Source of the DNA: a virus
Virus record (IMG/VR): IMGVR_UViG_3300010413_000031
Coordinates: 1 to 61,999 of that record
Reading direction: 5' to 3' (one strand)
DNA: 61,999 bases
This document shows positions 36,371-43,957 of this stretch, one piece after another. Position 1 is the stretch's first letter. Each line of letters opens with the position of its first letter. A program made the position numbers and the translations under genes. The notes under the pieces were generated by a model. That model was not told the origin of the DNA. It did no database searches and was given only the letters and a program-made list of their open reading frames with translations.

Positions 36371-36625
36371 ATGTTACAGTGGAAAGCGGCAGGCAAATCC
36401 AGTGGCGGGAACCCGAAGTGGGAAGCCGACAACATCACTGACGGCCACGGCACCAAGCTCATCCATTACGGGGACGAGCCGCCCACATCGCTGGAGATTG
36501 GCGCTCCGGCCAAGGCCAAGGCCAAGAAAGGCAAGGCGGACAGCGATGGGGCCGAAACCTTGGCCAAGAACCTGGGAATCTCGGTCGAGAAGGCGCGCCA
36601 GCTCATGACGCGCGATCTGTCATAG
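36371..36625 (+). CDS. Small protein with Lys/Ala linker and C-terminal helix
   Basis: 84 residues from ATG 36371 (GGAGG upstream). Polar N-terminal part, a Lys/Ala-rich linker (APAKAKAKKGKAD), then a UBA- or HTH-sized helical end (AETLAKNLGISVEKARQLM). The end may bind DNA or protein. Function unknown. Confidence 0.6.
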   Translation: MLQWKAAGKSSGGNPKWEADNITDGHGTKLIHYGDEPPTSLEIGAPAKAKAKKGKADSDGAETLAKNLGISVEKARQLMTRDLS

Positions 36626-36651
36626 GGCCAAGGGTCCCATACCTTCCCTCA

Positions 36652-36673
36652 GGGGGGCCTTTGGCCCCCCTTC
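36652..36673 (+). terminator. Terminator hairpin
   Basis: GGGGGGCC pairs with GGCCCCCC across TTT, then TTC. Probably ends the accessory operon. Confidence 0.7.
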
Positions 36674-36724
36674 GGGGGAGCGCGGGAGGGTCCATGCGTA
36701 GTCTGGCCCGAAAAACACGCTCAA

Positions 36725-36737
36725 AACACCAATTCCC
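36725..36737. repeat. CCAATTCC element, copy 6
   Basis: ACACCAATTCCCG in a non-coding gap. Confidence 0.45.
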
Positions 36738-36865
36738 GGAGTCTCGGTCCTGGGTAGGGCACTAAATGGGCTATTTACTGTCTGTATTCTACCTCTCTTG
36801 CGGGGGAACAATCTAGGAGGTAGGGTGTACTATCCCCCAACACTCACCCTTAGGAGCGATTTCGC

Positions 36866-37195
36866 ATGACGAAGGACGAAAATTGGCCCTCCCGTACCCG
36901 AAAATGGAACTGTCCGGAGGGTCAAGTCTACTGGCGCGTCTCAGAGAAGGACGGCAAGCCCTATTTTGTAGAGGGGCACGTAGGAAAGGCGGGAGGAGGA
37001 GCGGTCTACGCGGCTATAAACGCGATTGGGGCCCTCGCAGGAAGGGCTCTAAGGACCGGAACGAGTCCCAGGAAGCTCATAATCTTCCTCAAGGGCATAG
37101 CTGTGTGCTCTCTGGACGACATCGCCCGAGGGGAATTTGACGCACAAAGCGTGCCAGACGCCCTGGCAAGGACGTTGGAAGAGTTCTATCCCTAA
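36866..37195 (+). CDS. Stand-alone TSCPD-like domain protein
   Basis: 109 residues, start preceded by TTAGGAG. The sequence GGGAVYAAINAIGALAGRAL, then GTSPRKLIIFLKGI, then SVPDALARTLEEF follows the TSCPD domain pattern found at the C-terminus of B12-dependent ribonucleotide reductases (helix, L-x-G-I, then sxPDAIAxxL). The cysteine usually before PD is a Val here. No reductase gene lies in the window. Stand-alone copies may bind nucleotides or modulate a host reductase; inferred. Confidence 0.6.
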   Translation: MTKDENWPSRTRKWNCPEGQVYWRVSEKDGKPYFVEGHVGKAGGGAVYAAINAIGALAGRALRTGTSPRKLIIFLKGIAVCSLDDIARGEFDAQSVPDALARTLEEFYP

Positions 37196-37213
37196 CTAAG
37201 CAAATAACTTAGT
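37194..37213. terminator. Short hairpin between convergent genes
   Basis: CTAAG and CTTAG pair around an A-rich loop in the 23-base gap between the convergent ends at 37195 and 37219. Possibly a weak bidirectional terminator. Confidence 0.35.
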
Positions 37214-37218
37214 AAGGT

Positions 37219-37554
37219 TTAGAGCTGTCGGCCACAAGACTGGCAGGTCTCTCCCGGAATTCCTGTTCCTATGATAGGAGTCCATGCTCCACCCACCGGG
37301 ACGTGGCAGTCTTCGCATGGAGCCTCCTTAAAGGGGGTCTCCGGCACGTCTGTACCCAGCACTATACCCCCTATCCTGTTCATCTCTGCCAGGAAGGCGG
37401 GCAACTGGTTGTCGAACACGACCAACCGCTCCCTTCTCTCTCCGGCAGTCCCATTGATTGACAGGTAACCAGCCCCGTTTTTGGCGTGGCCGCGATTGAA
37501 GTAGAACGACTTCCCGTTGAGGCTCAGCGTCCCCAAAGTCTGCAGCTTGGTCAT
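37219..37554 (-). CDS. Minus-strand zinc-ribbon protein, possible nucleic-acid binder
   Basis: 111 residues read leftward. The start is taken at the ATG (M-T-K) 6 bases after GGGGGAG; in-frame codons further upstream are too close to it. The N-terminal part (SFYFNRGHAKNG, YLSING, LVVFDNQLPAFLAEM) is beta-beta-beta-helix like a PC4/PUR-type nucleic-acid-binding unit. The C-terminal part has CEDC and CQSCG, a zinc ribbon. As the only minus-strand gene in this half, divergent from the late operon, it is a candidate regulator of late transcription. That role is inference. Confidence 0.65.
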   Translation of the reverse strand: MTKLQTLGTLSLNGKSFYFNRGHAKNGAGYLSINGTAGERRERLVVFDNQLPAFLAEMNRIGGIVLGTDVPETPFKEAPCEDCHVPVGGAWTPIIGTGIPGETCQSCGRQL

Positions 37555-37587
37555 GCTCATCTCCCCCAACTAGACCTACAGAGTGCC

Positions 37588-37627
37588 TATTATAATAAGG
37601 CACGGTCCGCACCGTGCCATTATAATA
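37588..37627. promoter_or_regulatory. 17-bp inverted repeat with two TATAAT boxes between divergent genes
   Basis: TATTATAAT then GGCACGGT on the left pairs with ACCGTGCC then ATTATAATA on the right (2-base bulge, 4-base loop). TATAAT occurs in each arm and ATTATAAT is self-complementary, so -10-like boxes face both ways. Candidate operator and divergent promoter for the minus-strand gene and the late operon. Confidence 0.6.
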
Positions 37628-37679
37628 CTCAGATTCGGGGGCTTGTCAAGGGTTGGGGGTGGATGGCCCCCAAGGGACC

Positions 37680-37709
37680 TTGCATGCCAATGTGGCAGGT
37701 CTTTATACT
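37680..37709 (+). promoter_or_regulatory. Late promoter candidate containing GCCAATGTGGCAG
   Basis: TTGCAT, an 18-base spacer and TATACT resemble a sigma-70 promoter. The spacer contains GCCAATGTGGCAG (37686-37698), which recurs in the capsid-gene leader at 50549-50561. It precedes the virion operon by about 140 bases. Confidence 0.6.
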
Positions 37710-37848
37710 GGGAGCGTAGGCCGTCCCCGCATTCTCGGCTTACAGCAGGACCTCCTCTAGTTGGTCCGGTGCTCCTCCTTGTGTGCAGGGCTCTGGCGCT
37801 CCCTCCCAGAGTCCTGTACCTTATATGGGTAATAACCACGGGGGAAGC

Positions 37849-38175
37849 ATGAATTTGAACAATATATGGTACTGGGTTCACAACGAGAGCCCACCACTCG
37901 CCAACCTCATCCTCACGGCCGGAACTCATTGCGTCATCACCTTTGCCTGCGGCCTGCTTGGCTGGGCCGACCGTGCCGCGTTCGCCTATATATTCAAGGA
38001 GGGAGGTCCTCTGGTCACAGCCGTCTTCCAGAAGGATCGCCTCGCGTACCTCAAGCGTAAGTACACCCCTTCACCCCAGCAGGTCCAGCGGGGTTGGACT
38101 ACTGCCTGGGTCGTAGCGGACTCTGTCGCGGATGTTTTGGGTCCGTGCCTGGTCTGGTTCTTCATGGGAGGATAG
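37849..38175 (+). CDS. Membrane protein at start of virion module
   Basis: 108 residues from ATG 37849 (GGGGGAAG upstream). Two to three hydrophobic segments (residues ~15-36, 40-52, 86-106). Unknown function. It stands first behind the late promoter candidate, a place where some phages carry a holin-like protein, so a second holin or a membrane assembly factor is possible. Confidence 0.6.
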   Translation: MNLNNIWYWVHNESPPLANLILTAGTHCVITFACGLLGWADRAAFAYIFKEGGPLVTAVFQKDRLAYLKRKYTPSPQQVQRGWTTAWVVADSVADVLGPCLVWFFMGG

Positions 38176-38176
38176 G

Positions 38177-38488
38177 ATGCCGGTTACACCAGAGGATCTA
38201 AAGGCACTCAGTTCTGACAGGCTCTCCTACCTGGCTGATCAGCTCGTGCTGGTCGGCTACGTCCTGGGGCGCCTTGCTCTTATCGAAGTATGCATCGACG
38301 AGGGAGCCACCCCTACGGCTAAAGCTCAGGCAGGCCGTGCCTTGACACAGATTGGTGAGAGTCCCCAAACTATTGTGGACAGGCTCAAGGGAAGCAAGTT
38401 CGCTGACAAGTCCCCGGAGCAGCTGCGCGACTACATCCAGAAGCTGAGGGATGAGGACATGCTGCTCGACACACTCTCGCAGGAGTAA
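38177..38488 (+). CDS. Small helical protein of the virion module
   Basis: 103 residues from ATG 38177, 1 base after the previous stop. Helical, charged C-terminus (SPEQLRDYIQKLRDEDMLLD). No motif. It lies 6 bases before the large repetitive protein and may be its chaperone or a minor structural protein. Confidence 0.6.
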   Translation: MPVTPEDLKALSSDRLSYLADQLVLVGYVLGRLALIEVCIDEGATPTAKAQAGRALTQIGESPQTIVDRLKGSKFADKSPEQLRDYIQKLRDEDMLLDTLSQE

Positions 38489-38494
38489 AGGATA

Positions 38495-40663
38495 ATGGCT
38501 ACGACTCAGGGTCAGATCACCCTCGATGAGGCCGCGACCATTGATAAGCGGCTACACACAGTAACGAGGACATCTGAGACTGTCACCAAGCACAACGAGG
38601 TCATGTGCATCATCGATCCGGATGATGGTGACGACACATCCATAGTTCGTGTCTTGGCGGCAGACCCCAGCGCTAGTGACGAAGGAATGGTCGTAAGGCC
38701 CCTCCAGGCCACGCACGACCTGCTGAATGCGAACGCCAACCTTCAGGTTGGTAACACTGATGTGGGGTCCACTAACCCGGTAGACGTTCAGATAGGTGAT
38801 GGCACCAATCAGGCTACCGTCACGGCAGGAGGTGACCTTCAGGTCACGCTGGACAGCGAAACCATTACTGTCACGGCCACGGATCTCGACATCCGTAACC
38901 TGAGTTCCGGCCAGGACAGTGTGGACACGGAGCTTCCAGCCGCTGCCGCTCTGTCTGACGCCTTCGCCAACCCGACTGCCCCCGCCGTCGGCGCCTTCCT
39001 GATGGGCTATGACGGTGCGACGGATTGGGAGCGGGTCCAGGTTACAGGCGGGGCGGTGCATGTGCATGACGGTGGCGGTACGATCTCGGTGGACGGCACC
39101 GTTACGGCCGATGCGGGCAGTGGCCCGTGGCCGGTCACAGACAACGCTGGCTCTTTGACGGTCGACGCCCCTACGAGCACACCCGTCAATGTGCAGGTGG
39201 GTGACGGTACCAACCAGGCCTCTGTTACAGCGGGTGGAGATCTCCAGATCACACTCGCCGGAGAGTCCGTTACGGTAACCGGCACAGTCACAGCCGATCA
39301 GGGCACCCCCCAGACAGCCGCCAACGGCTGGCCTATCCGGGCCTCTGACGGCTCCAACCTGATCAACGTGGGTGACAACGCCAACTCTGCGGTCAGGGTC
39401 AACATCGTTGCCGGTGCGGCAGGAGGCGTAACCCACACGGACGATGCGGTCTTCACTGGCGCGTCGGACGACATCGTGCCTATGGGAGCCCTCTACGACA
39501 CGACTCCCCCAACCATCACGGACGGTAACGCCGGTATCCCGAGGATGAACTCCTCCCGACAGCTCTATGTTGATATAGCAGCTGCGTCGGCGGGAGCCTT
39601 GGCAGTCAGCGCAACCGACCTCGACATCCGCAACTTGACCCCCGCTACCGACACGGTGCAGATCGGTGATGGTACCGAGACTGCCCTCGTCACAGCTGCG
39701 GGAAGCCTGGCGATAGATATTGCCGAGGCCTCTGCCACAGTAACGGTCTCCGCCACAGACCTGGACATTCGCAACCTCTCCAGCGGTCAGGACAGCGTTG
39801 ATACCGAGTTGCCTGCCGCCGCAGCCTTGACCGATGCGTTCGCTAACCCCACAGCTCCAGCGGTGGGCGCGTTCCTCATGGGCTGGGATGGCTCCACAGA
39901 CTGGGAGCGCCTGCAGAACACATCCGGAGCCCTCCACATCCACGACGGCGGCAACACTATTACAGTAGACGGAACTGTCACAGCCAATGCCGGTTCCGGC
40001 CCATGGCCAGTGACGGATAACGCTGGAAGCCTCACGGTGGACGCGCCTGTGGGTACTCCAGTAAACGTACAGCTCAGCGATGGAACCGATACGGCCATCA
40101 TCAACGGTTCCGGTCACCTGGCCATCGACATCGCCACAGCCACAGCCACGGTTCCTGTCTCTGCCGCCTCTCCTCTTGAGGTGGTGGGAGATGTGGCGGA
40201 TGACGTTGCTGCGGCCGGTAACCCTGTACTGCAGGGTGGTGTGGCCCGTACAACTGACCGTACCGCCGTTGCTGCGGGAGATGCGGTTTACACCAGCCAC
40301 GACATCCTGGGTAAGGTGGTTACCAGCCCGTACACAGCCCCCGACCAGATTGTCTGGGGCAACCTGACGAAGTCTACTACTGGCTATGCCACCCTGGTCT
40401 CCGCTCCGGGCGCTGGCGTCCGTAACTATATCACCAGCGTGAGCATCTCCAACAGCAGTGGTACAGCCACTCTATGCACCCTGCGCGATAGCGTGACGAC
40501 CGCCAACAGCATGTCGTTCTACTGCGCGGCCAGTGGTGGTGGTGCCTCGCACGTAATGCCCGTGCCGTGGAGGCTCACAGCCAACGCGGCTCTGGAGGTC
40601 GATATTGGTGCGGCCCTGTCGTCCCTGTACTTCACAGCTCAGGGCTTCAAGGCTGCCGCCTAA
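38495..40663 (+). CDS. Repetitive beta-rich virion surface protein (fibre-like)
   Basis: 722 residues. Rich in Thr, Ala, Gly, Asp and Val, without cysteines until the C-terminal domain. Two 111-residue repeats (about 129-239 and 421-531) are 86% identical, and shorter units recur: VQ(I/V)GDGTNQA(T/S)VTAGGDLQ and ATDLDIRNL three times. Residues ~640-722 form a different, compact domain (NYITSVSISNSSGTATLC ... ALEVDIGAALSSLYF). This suggests a long beta-structured fibre or decoration with a C-terminal knob. It precedes another surface-like protein and the terminase. Confidence 0.65.
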   Translation: MATTQGQITLDEAATIDKRLHTVTRTSETVTKHNEVMCIIDPDDGDDTSIVRVLAADPSASDEGMVVRPLQATHDLLNANANLQVGNTDVGSTNPVDVQIGDGTNQATVTAGGDLQVTLDSETITVTATDLDIRNLSSGQDSVDTELPAAAALSDAFANPTAPAVGAFLMGYDGATDWERVQVTGGAVHVHDGGGTISVDGTVTADAGSGPWPVTDNAGSLTVDAPTSTPVNVQVGDGTNQASVTAGGDLQITLAGESVTVTGTVTADQGTPQTAANGWPIRASDGSNLINVGDNANSAVRVNIVAGAAGGVTHTDDAVFTGASDDIVPMGALYDTTPPTITDGNAGIPRMNSSRQLYVDIAAASAGALAVSATDLDIRNLTPATDTVQIGDGTETALVTAAGSLAIDIAEASATVTVSATDLDIRNLSSGQDSVDTELPAAAALTDAFANPTAPAVGAFLMGWDGSTDWERLQNTSGALHIHDGGNTITVDGTVTANAGSGPWPVTDNAGSLTVDAPVGTPVNVQLSDGTDTAIINGSGHLAIDIATATATVPVSAASPLEVVGDVADDVAAAGNPVLQGGVARTTDRTAVAAGDAVYTSHDILGKVVTSPYTAPDQIVWGNLTKSTTGYATLVSAPGAGVRNYITSVSISNSSGTATLCTLRDSVTTANSMSFYCAASGGGASHVMPVPWRLTANAALEVDIGAALSSLYFTAQGFKAAA
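38879..39211 (+). repeat. Internal coding repeat, copy A (111 codons)
   Basis: Aligned without gaps to 39755-40087 at an offset of exactly 876 bases. 96 of 111 residues agree, yet in the first 43 codons only 12 codons are identical and 30 differ synonymously. Confidence 0.85.
39755..40087 (+). repeat. Internal coding repeat, copy B (111 codons)
   Basis: Partner of copy A at 38879-39211. Protein nearly the same, synonymous positions extensively changed. Confidence 0.85.
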
Positions 40664-40673
40664 GGAGGAACAT

Positions 40674-40970
40674 ATGCCTTTGATCGCACGCTTGATGGGC
40701 CTGGACGAAGAGGTAAATGGACCCAGGCTCCCGGTCCATCAGTACGTGGCCAGTGTTGCGGAGGTGGCTAGGGGGAACGCTTCGGCCGCCCCGCTGATAG
40801 CCTTCTACAGCCTGGATGCGGAGGAGCAGGCACAGACCCAGACGCTTATCGATGCCGTCGAGGGCGGCCAGCTCACACGCATCGAAGTGCATGATGTACT
40901 CCTAATGGCTGAGTCTGGGGCCCCTCCCTATACCACTGTGATAGCGGTAGAGACCAGGCTAGGACTGTAA
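40674..40970 (+). CDS. Small virion-module protein
   Basis: 98 residues from ATG 40674 with AAGGAGG upstream. Mixed alpha/beta (IAFYSLDAEEQAQTQTLIDA). No family recognised. Its stop abuts the next ATG. Probably a minor virion or assembly protein. Confidence 0.6.
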   Translation: MPLIARLMGLDEEVNGPRLPVHQYVASVAEVARGNASAAPLIAFYSLDAEEQAQTQTLIDAVEGGQLTRIEVHDVLLMAESGAPPYTTVIAVETRLGL

Positions 40971-42761
40971 ATGGCTCTATCCACAAAGGTTACCTCGTTT
41001 GAGTGGACACAGGGGTCGTCTGCGAATATTGATGTCACTTGCGGCTTTCAGCCCAAGTTTGTGATCCTCTGGACGAGCGGTAACGACGGTGCTACTGATG
41101 AAGTCGAGCGTGCGGATCTAGAGGGCTGCATCGGCGTTTTCGCGGATGATGGTACGCGGTGGGTGTATGCCAGCCGGAGCCGGGATTCGGTGGGCACGTC
41201 TTCCGCTGCCTCTGTCTTGAGTGACGCGGCTTGCGTGGCAGAACTGGACAGTGACACACCCGCTATTACAGGCGCATTGGATATTGACGCGAAGGTGAAC
41301 TGGCCCGGTACAGGCTTCCGCCTCAATGTAGACGATACGTCCGACCGGACTAAGCGAGTGTTCGTACTGGCTGTCGGTGGCAGTGACATCAGCAATGCTA
41401 AGGCGGGTGTTACTCTTGCTCCTACAGCAGTGGGCACCCAGAATGTTACCGATCCTGGCTTTGACACTGATGCTGTATTGCTTGCGGTCACACCTCTTTC
41501 TTCCGCTCCTCCGCAGGTATACAATCCCGCTGGTTTCACTCTCGGTATGGGAGCCGTTCAGGGTGGATCGCATCCAGAATTTGTGATGATGGGTGCGTCC
41601 GAGGACAACTCAAGTAGCGGCTCTGCTGTGGGATATTCGTACGGCGGGGAGTGCGGTGCAACTCACACGCTGACACCCAATGATGTATGGCAGCGATGCC
41701 GTCTTGAGGGCACCATCACAAGCGGATTCCAGCTCTACTGGTACGAGGCCGGAACTACCCAGCGATATTTTGCTTGGCTGGCTCTTGCCGGAACCGCCCA
41801 GTTCTGGGTTGACAGCTTCACCCAGGATACGTTGACGGTTGACGACCAGATAGCGCGCACCGGGTATGGCGAGACTCCTGGTGCGGTCCTGGTTGCTACA
41901 CGGTGCCAGCAGCAGGCTACGCAGAATACGATTCAGGCCTGGAACAGGATTAGTGTGGGAGCGGCGACATCCACGACAGAGCGCGCAGCTGCGGCATGGG
42001 TTCAGCAGACCGGCCTCAGTACCACTCGTATAGTAAGGGCCGCTGAATATGATGCTGTGGGTGTGCTCCCAAGCTGGGTTTCACCAGCCACGCAGGGCCC
42101 CGTCACTATTGATTATACGAGCGTCAAGAGCGCCGGTTCGTGGACTAACCTGGCCAATGTCGCGTCCAATGACAGCAACTTTGCTACTGCCAATCCCCCT
42201 GAGGTAGTTACGGGCACCATCGAAGTAGATGACGCGCCTGGAGATTACGGCGGAAGTACGATAGGTGACGTATACTTCGAGATCAATTGGCGGGTACAGG
42301 GCTCCGGCACCCAGAAGCGCGGCAAGTACTGCACGCTCAACTGGCGTAAGGCTGATACCACGCTCATTCATACATACACTACTCCTATAGTGGAAGGTAC
42401 TACCGAGCGCACTGACACCCAAACAGCAGGACCGGCGTCTGGCACATCCAGTCTGACAACGGCCGAGTGGAACAATTCGTACATCGAGCTTATTGCGCAG
42501 GAGGAGGGCGGAGGTCCAGATGACTACTACGTGCAGGTAGACTACCTCAAGATAGAGGTTGAATACCTGGATGACTCGGGCGGAGCTACCACTGACGGAA
42601 AGCTTGACGTCTACAGCTTCGACTCCGACGGAGTCACCTTTGTGAACGATGAGGCGCTCTCCCAAAGTTGGTTTGTGGGCGTCTTCGCCGTCCTGCCGCC
42701 CGGCGAGGCCCCTCTCACGGCCATCAAGATGGAGCCGATGAGGATCAGTAGGGATTGGTAA
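40971..42761 (+). CDS. Beta-rich virion surface protein
   Basis: 596 residues. The ATG abuts the previous stop (TAAATG) and has only a weak ribosome site, so coupling is likely. The first ~300 residues alternate short strands with Gly/Ser/Thr loops (STKVTSFEWTQGSSANIDVT, FVILWTSGNDG) and could be a jelly-roll or carbohydrate-binding fold. Residues ~375-520 form another beta domain. It may decorate the head or form a fibre; no enzymatic motif seen. Confidence 0.6.
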   Translation: MALSTKVTSFEWTQGSSANIDVTCGFQPKFVILWTSGNDGATDEVERADLEGCIGVFADDGTRWVYASRSRDSVGTSSAASVLSDAACVAELDSDTPAITGALDIDAKVNWPGTGFRLNVDDTSDRTKRVFVLAVGGSDISNAKAGVTLAPTAVGTQNVTDPGFDTDAVLLAVTPLSSAPPQVYNPAGFTLGMGAVQGGSHPEFVMMGASEDNSSSGSAVGYSYGGECGATHTLTPNDVWQRCRLEGTITSGFQLYWYEAGTTQRYFAWLALAGTAQFWVDSFTQDTLTVDDQIARTGYGETPGAVLVATRCQQQATQNTIQAWNRISVGAATSTTERAAAAWVQQTGLSTTRIVRAAEYDAVGVLPSWVSPATQGPVTIDYTSVKSAGSWTNLANVASNDSNFATANPPEVVTGTIEVDDAPGDYGGSTIGDVYFEINWRVQGSGTQKRGKYCTLNWRKADTTLIHTYTTPIVEGTTERTDTQTAGPASGTSSLTTAEWNNSYIELIAQEEGGGPDDYYVQVDYLKIEVEYLDDSGGATTDGKLDVYSFDSDGVTFVNDEALSQSWFVGVFAVLPPGEAPLTAIKMEPMRISRDW

Positions 42762-42780
42762 CTACAACGAGGAGGACACA

Positions 42781-43149
42781 ATGGAAGCGGGGAGGAAGTT
42801 GACTATCACGGTGGATGGTCTGTATACTCGTATTGGCAAGCTGGAGGTCGAGAAGAAGCTCCTGACCGATGCCAACGGCGCCCTGGAAAGGGCTGTCAGC
42901 GAGTATAGAGACCTTCTGAGCAAGACGTCCCGAGTAGCGGGAGAGGCCCTAAAGGCCTTGCAAATCCTAGGCTTTGAGGAGATAGCAGATGCGATTCGTA
43001 AGGGTGATCCTTGGAAAGATCCGCGCATGGATGCTGAGGAGGCTGAAGGCGGATCACTACAAGCTGGATCAGTGGCTGGCGCTGGACTCGGTGAAGATGG
43101 TGGAGGAGATCTACCGGAGGCACACACCGGACCTGGTGCGGAGGCATAG
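42781..43149 (+). CDS. Coiled-coil protein with dual-coded tail
   Basis: 122 residues, AGGAGG upstream. Residues 1-75 form a coiled coil (YTRIGKLEVEKKLLTDANGA). The last 45 residues are Gly, Glu, Ala rich and overlap the next gene by 161 bases in another frame. Function unknown. Confidence 0.6.
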   Translation: MEAGRKLTITVDGLYTRIGKLEVEKKLLTDANGALERAVSEYRDLLSKTSRVAGEALKALQILGFEEIADAIRKGDPWKDPRMDAEEAEGGSLQAGSVAGAGLGEDGGGDLPEAHTGPGAEA

Positions 43150-43279
43150 GGACATAGACGAGCGGAAGGCTCTGGAAAATCTGTACCAGGCGTGCCAGAA
43201 GTCTGCCGGTCTGTCTGGATACGAACTGCGGTTCACGCTCTACTACTTCCTGGGGCGCGACCGCCAGCTGTGGAATTAA
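42989..43279 (+). CDS. Small basic helical protein overlapping the previous gene
   Basis: 96 residues from ATG 42989 with GGAG 8 bases upstream. Helical and basic (RAWMLRRLKADHYKLDQWLA, RRHTPDLVRRHRDIDERK), with the look of a folded protein to the last residue. More than half of it is dual-coded with the tail of the gene before. A small terminase-like or DNA-binding role would fit its place upstream of the terminase, but no motif proves it. Confidence 0.6.
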   Translation: MRFVRVILGKIRAWMLRRLKADHYKLDQWLALDSVKMVEEIYRRHTPDLVRRHRDIDERKALENLYQACQKSAGLSGYELRFTLYYFLGRDRQLWN

Positions 43280-43282
43280 GCC

Positions 43283-43432
43283 ATGCCGAGTGCGTGGGCG
43301 CATGAGTACTTCTGGAAGGACCAGGGCGAGGCTCCAGTCGCTGGTCCTTCACTCACAGCCATGGCCCGTATTCTAGGGCCCCCACTGGTAGCCAGCCTGC
43401 TGCTGCTGCTGCTACCGGGAGTGTTGTTCTAA
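43283..43432 (+). CDS. 49-residue membrane peptide, HxYFWxDQ paralogue 1
   Basis: ATG 43283, TAA overlapping the next ATG. N-terminus MPSAWAHEYFWKDQGEAP matches that of the next gene (MPTAALHSYFWLDQEEPP). The second half is one hydrophobic helix with a run of Leu. Too short for usual calling, but the shared N-terminus and coupling make it real. Confidence 0.65.
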   Translation: MPSAWAHEYFWKDQGEAPVAGPSLTAMARILGPPLVASLLLLLLPGVLF

Positions 43433-43629
43433 TGCCAACGGCTGCACTGCACAGTTACTTCTGGCTGGATCAGGAAGAGCCGCCTCCTCCGCCTCCGGCC
43501 TTCAACATTTACAAGCGTGTTCCCAAGAAGCGGGGCTGGCCCGCTCTGCGGTTCCTGTCGGATGCGTATCCGCCACTACCGCCGTTCACTGACGAGTACG
43601 AAGGAGTAAGGTTCGATGACGAAGCGTAA
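43432..43629 (+). CDS. 65-residue Pro-rich protein, HxYFWxDQ paralogue 2
   Basis: ATG overlaps the previous stop by one base. It shares the HxYFWxDQ N-terminal motif with the peptide before it, then has a run of Pro and a Pro/Tyr-rich end. The common motif may be a docking tag for a shared partner. Function unknown. It overlaps the next gene by 14 bases. Confidence 0.65.
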   Translation: MPTAALHSYFWLDQEEPPPPPPAFNIYKRVPKKRGWPALRFLSDAYPPLPPFTDEYEGVRFDDEA

Positions 43630-43957
43630 CAGGCCTCTGTCCAACCGCATGGATGAGGGCATGCTGGCGGCCATCGCAACTGCCGGTCTGCGGATCGTTC
43701 TGCAGGCCAACATCAGCGCGACGGGCTCCGCCAACGTCTCCTACACAGTCCAGGACGCGGCCACTCGACGTGTGATGGTTGTTCACAACGCTGGTGCGGC
43801 GTTTGACATCCGTGTGGAGAGGAATGCTGCGGCCACGGCCACAGACTTCCCGATCATCCCGCAGTTCTACTTCGCCATAGACTGCGAGAAGGATGACACG
43901 ATCCAGTTTTATAACGTGGGTACTACCACTACGGTATACATCCTGGAGCTGGAGTAG
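43616..43957 (+). CDS. Small beta-sandwich-like virion protein
   Basis: 113 residues. The second half alternates strands (RRVMVVHNAGAAFDIRVERN, TIQFYNVGTTTTVYILELE) as in small phage head-decoration or adaptor proteins. Its TAG overlaps the GTG start of the terminase gene by one base. A decoration or stabilisation role is inferred. Confidence 0.6.
   Translation: MTKRNRPLSNRMDEGMLAAIATAGLRIVLQANISATGSANVSYTVQDAATRRVMVVHNAGAAFDIRVERNAAATATDFPIIPQFYFAIDCEKDDTIQFYNVGTTTTVYILELE

Larger units (their letters stand above)
36626..36865 (+). other. 240-base non-coding gap
   Basis: It holds a strong terminator hairpin (36652), a CCAATTCC copy (36725) and an AT-richer stretch near 36760-36800. I see no repeated promoter element or credible small gene. 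Confidence 0.6.

Noticed and set aside
36024-36608. 194-residue open frame across promoter copy 8
   Set aside because: Very Arg-rich shadow frame covering two coupled small genes and the promoter; no ribosome site.
38552-40300. 582-residue minus-strand open frame in the repetitive virion gene
   Set aside because: Mirror of a highly biased + strand gene; repetitive composition explains the long frame.
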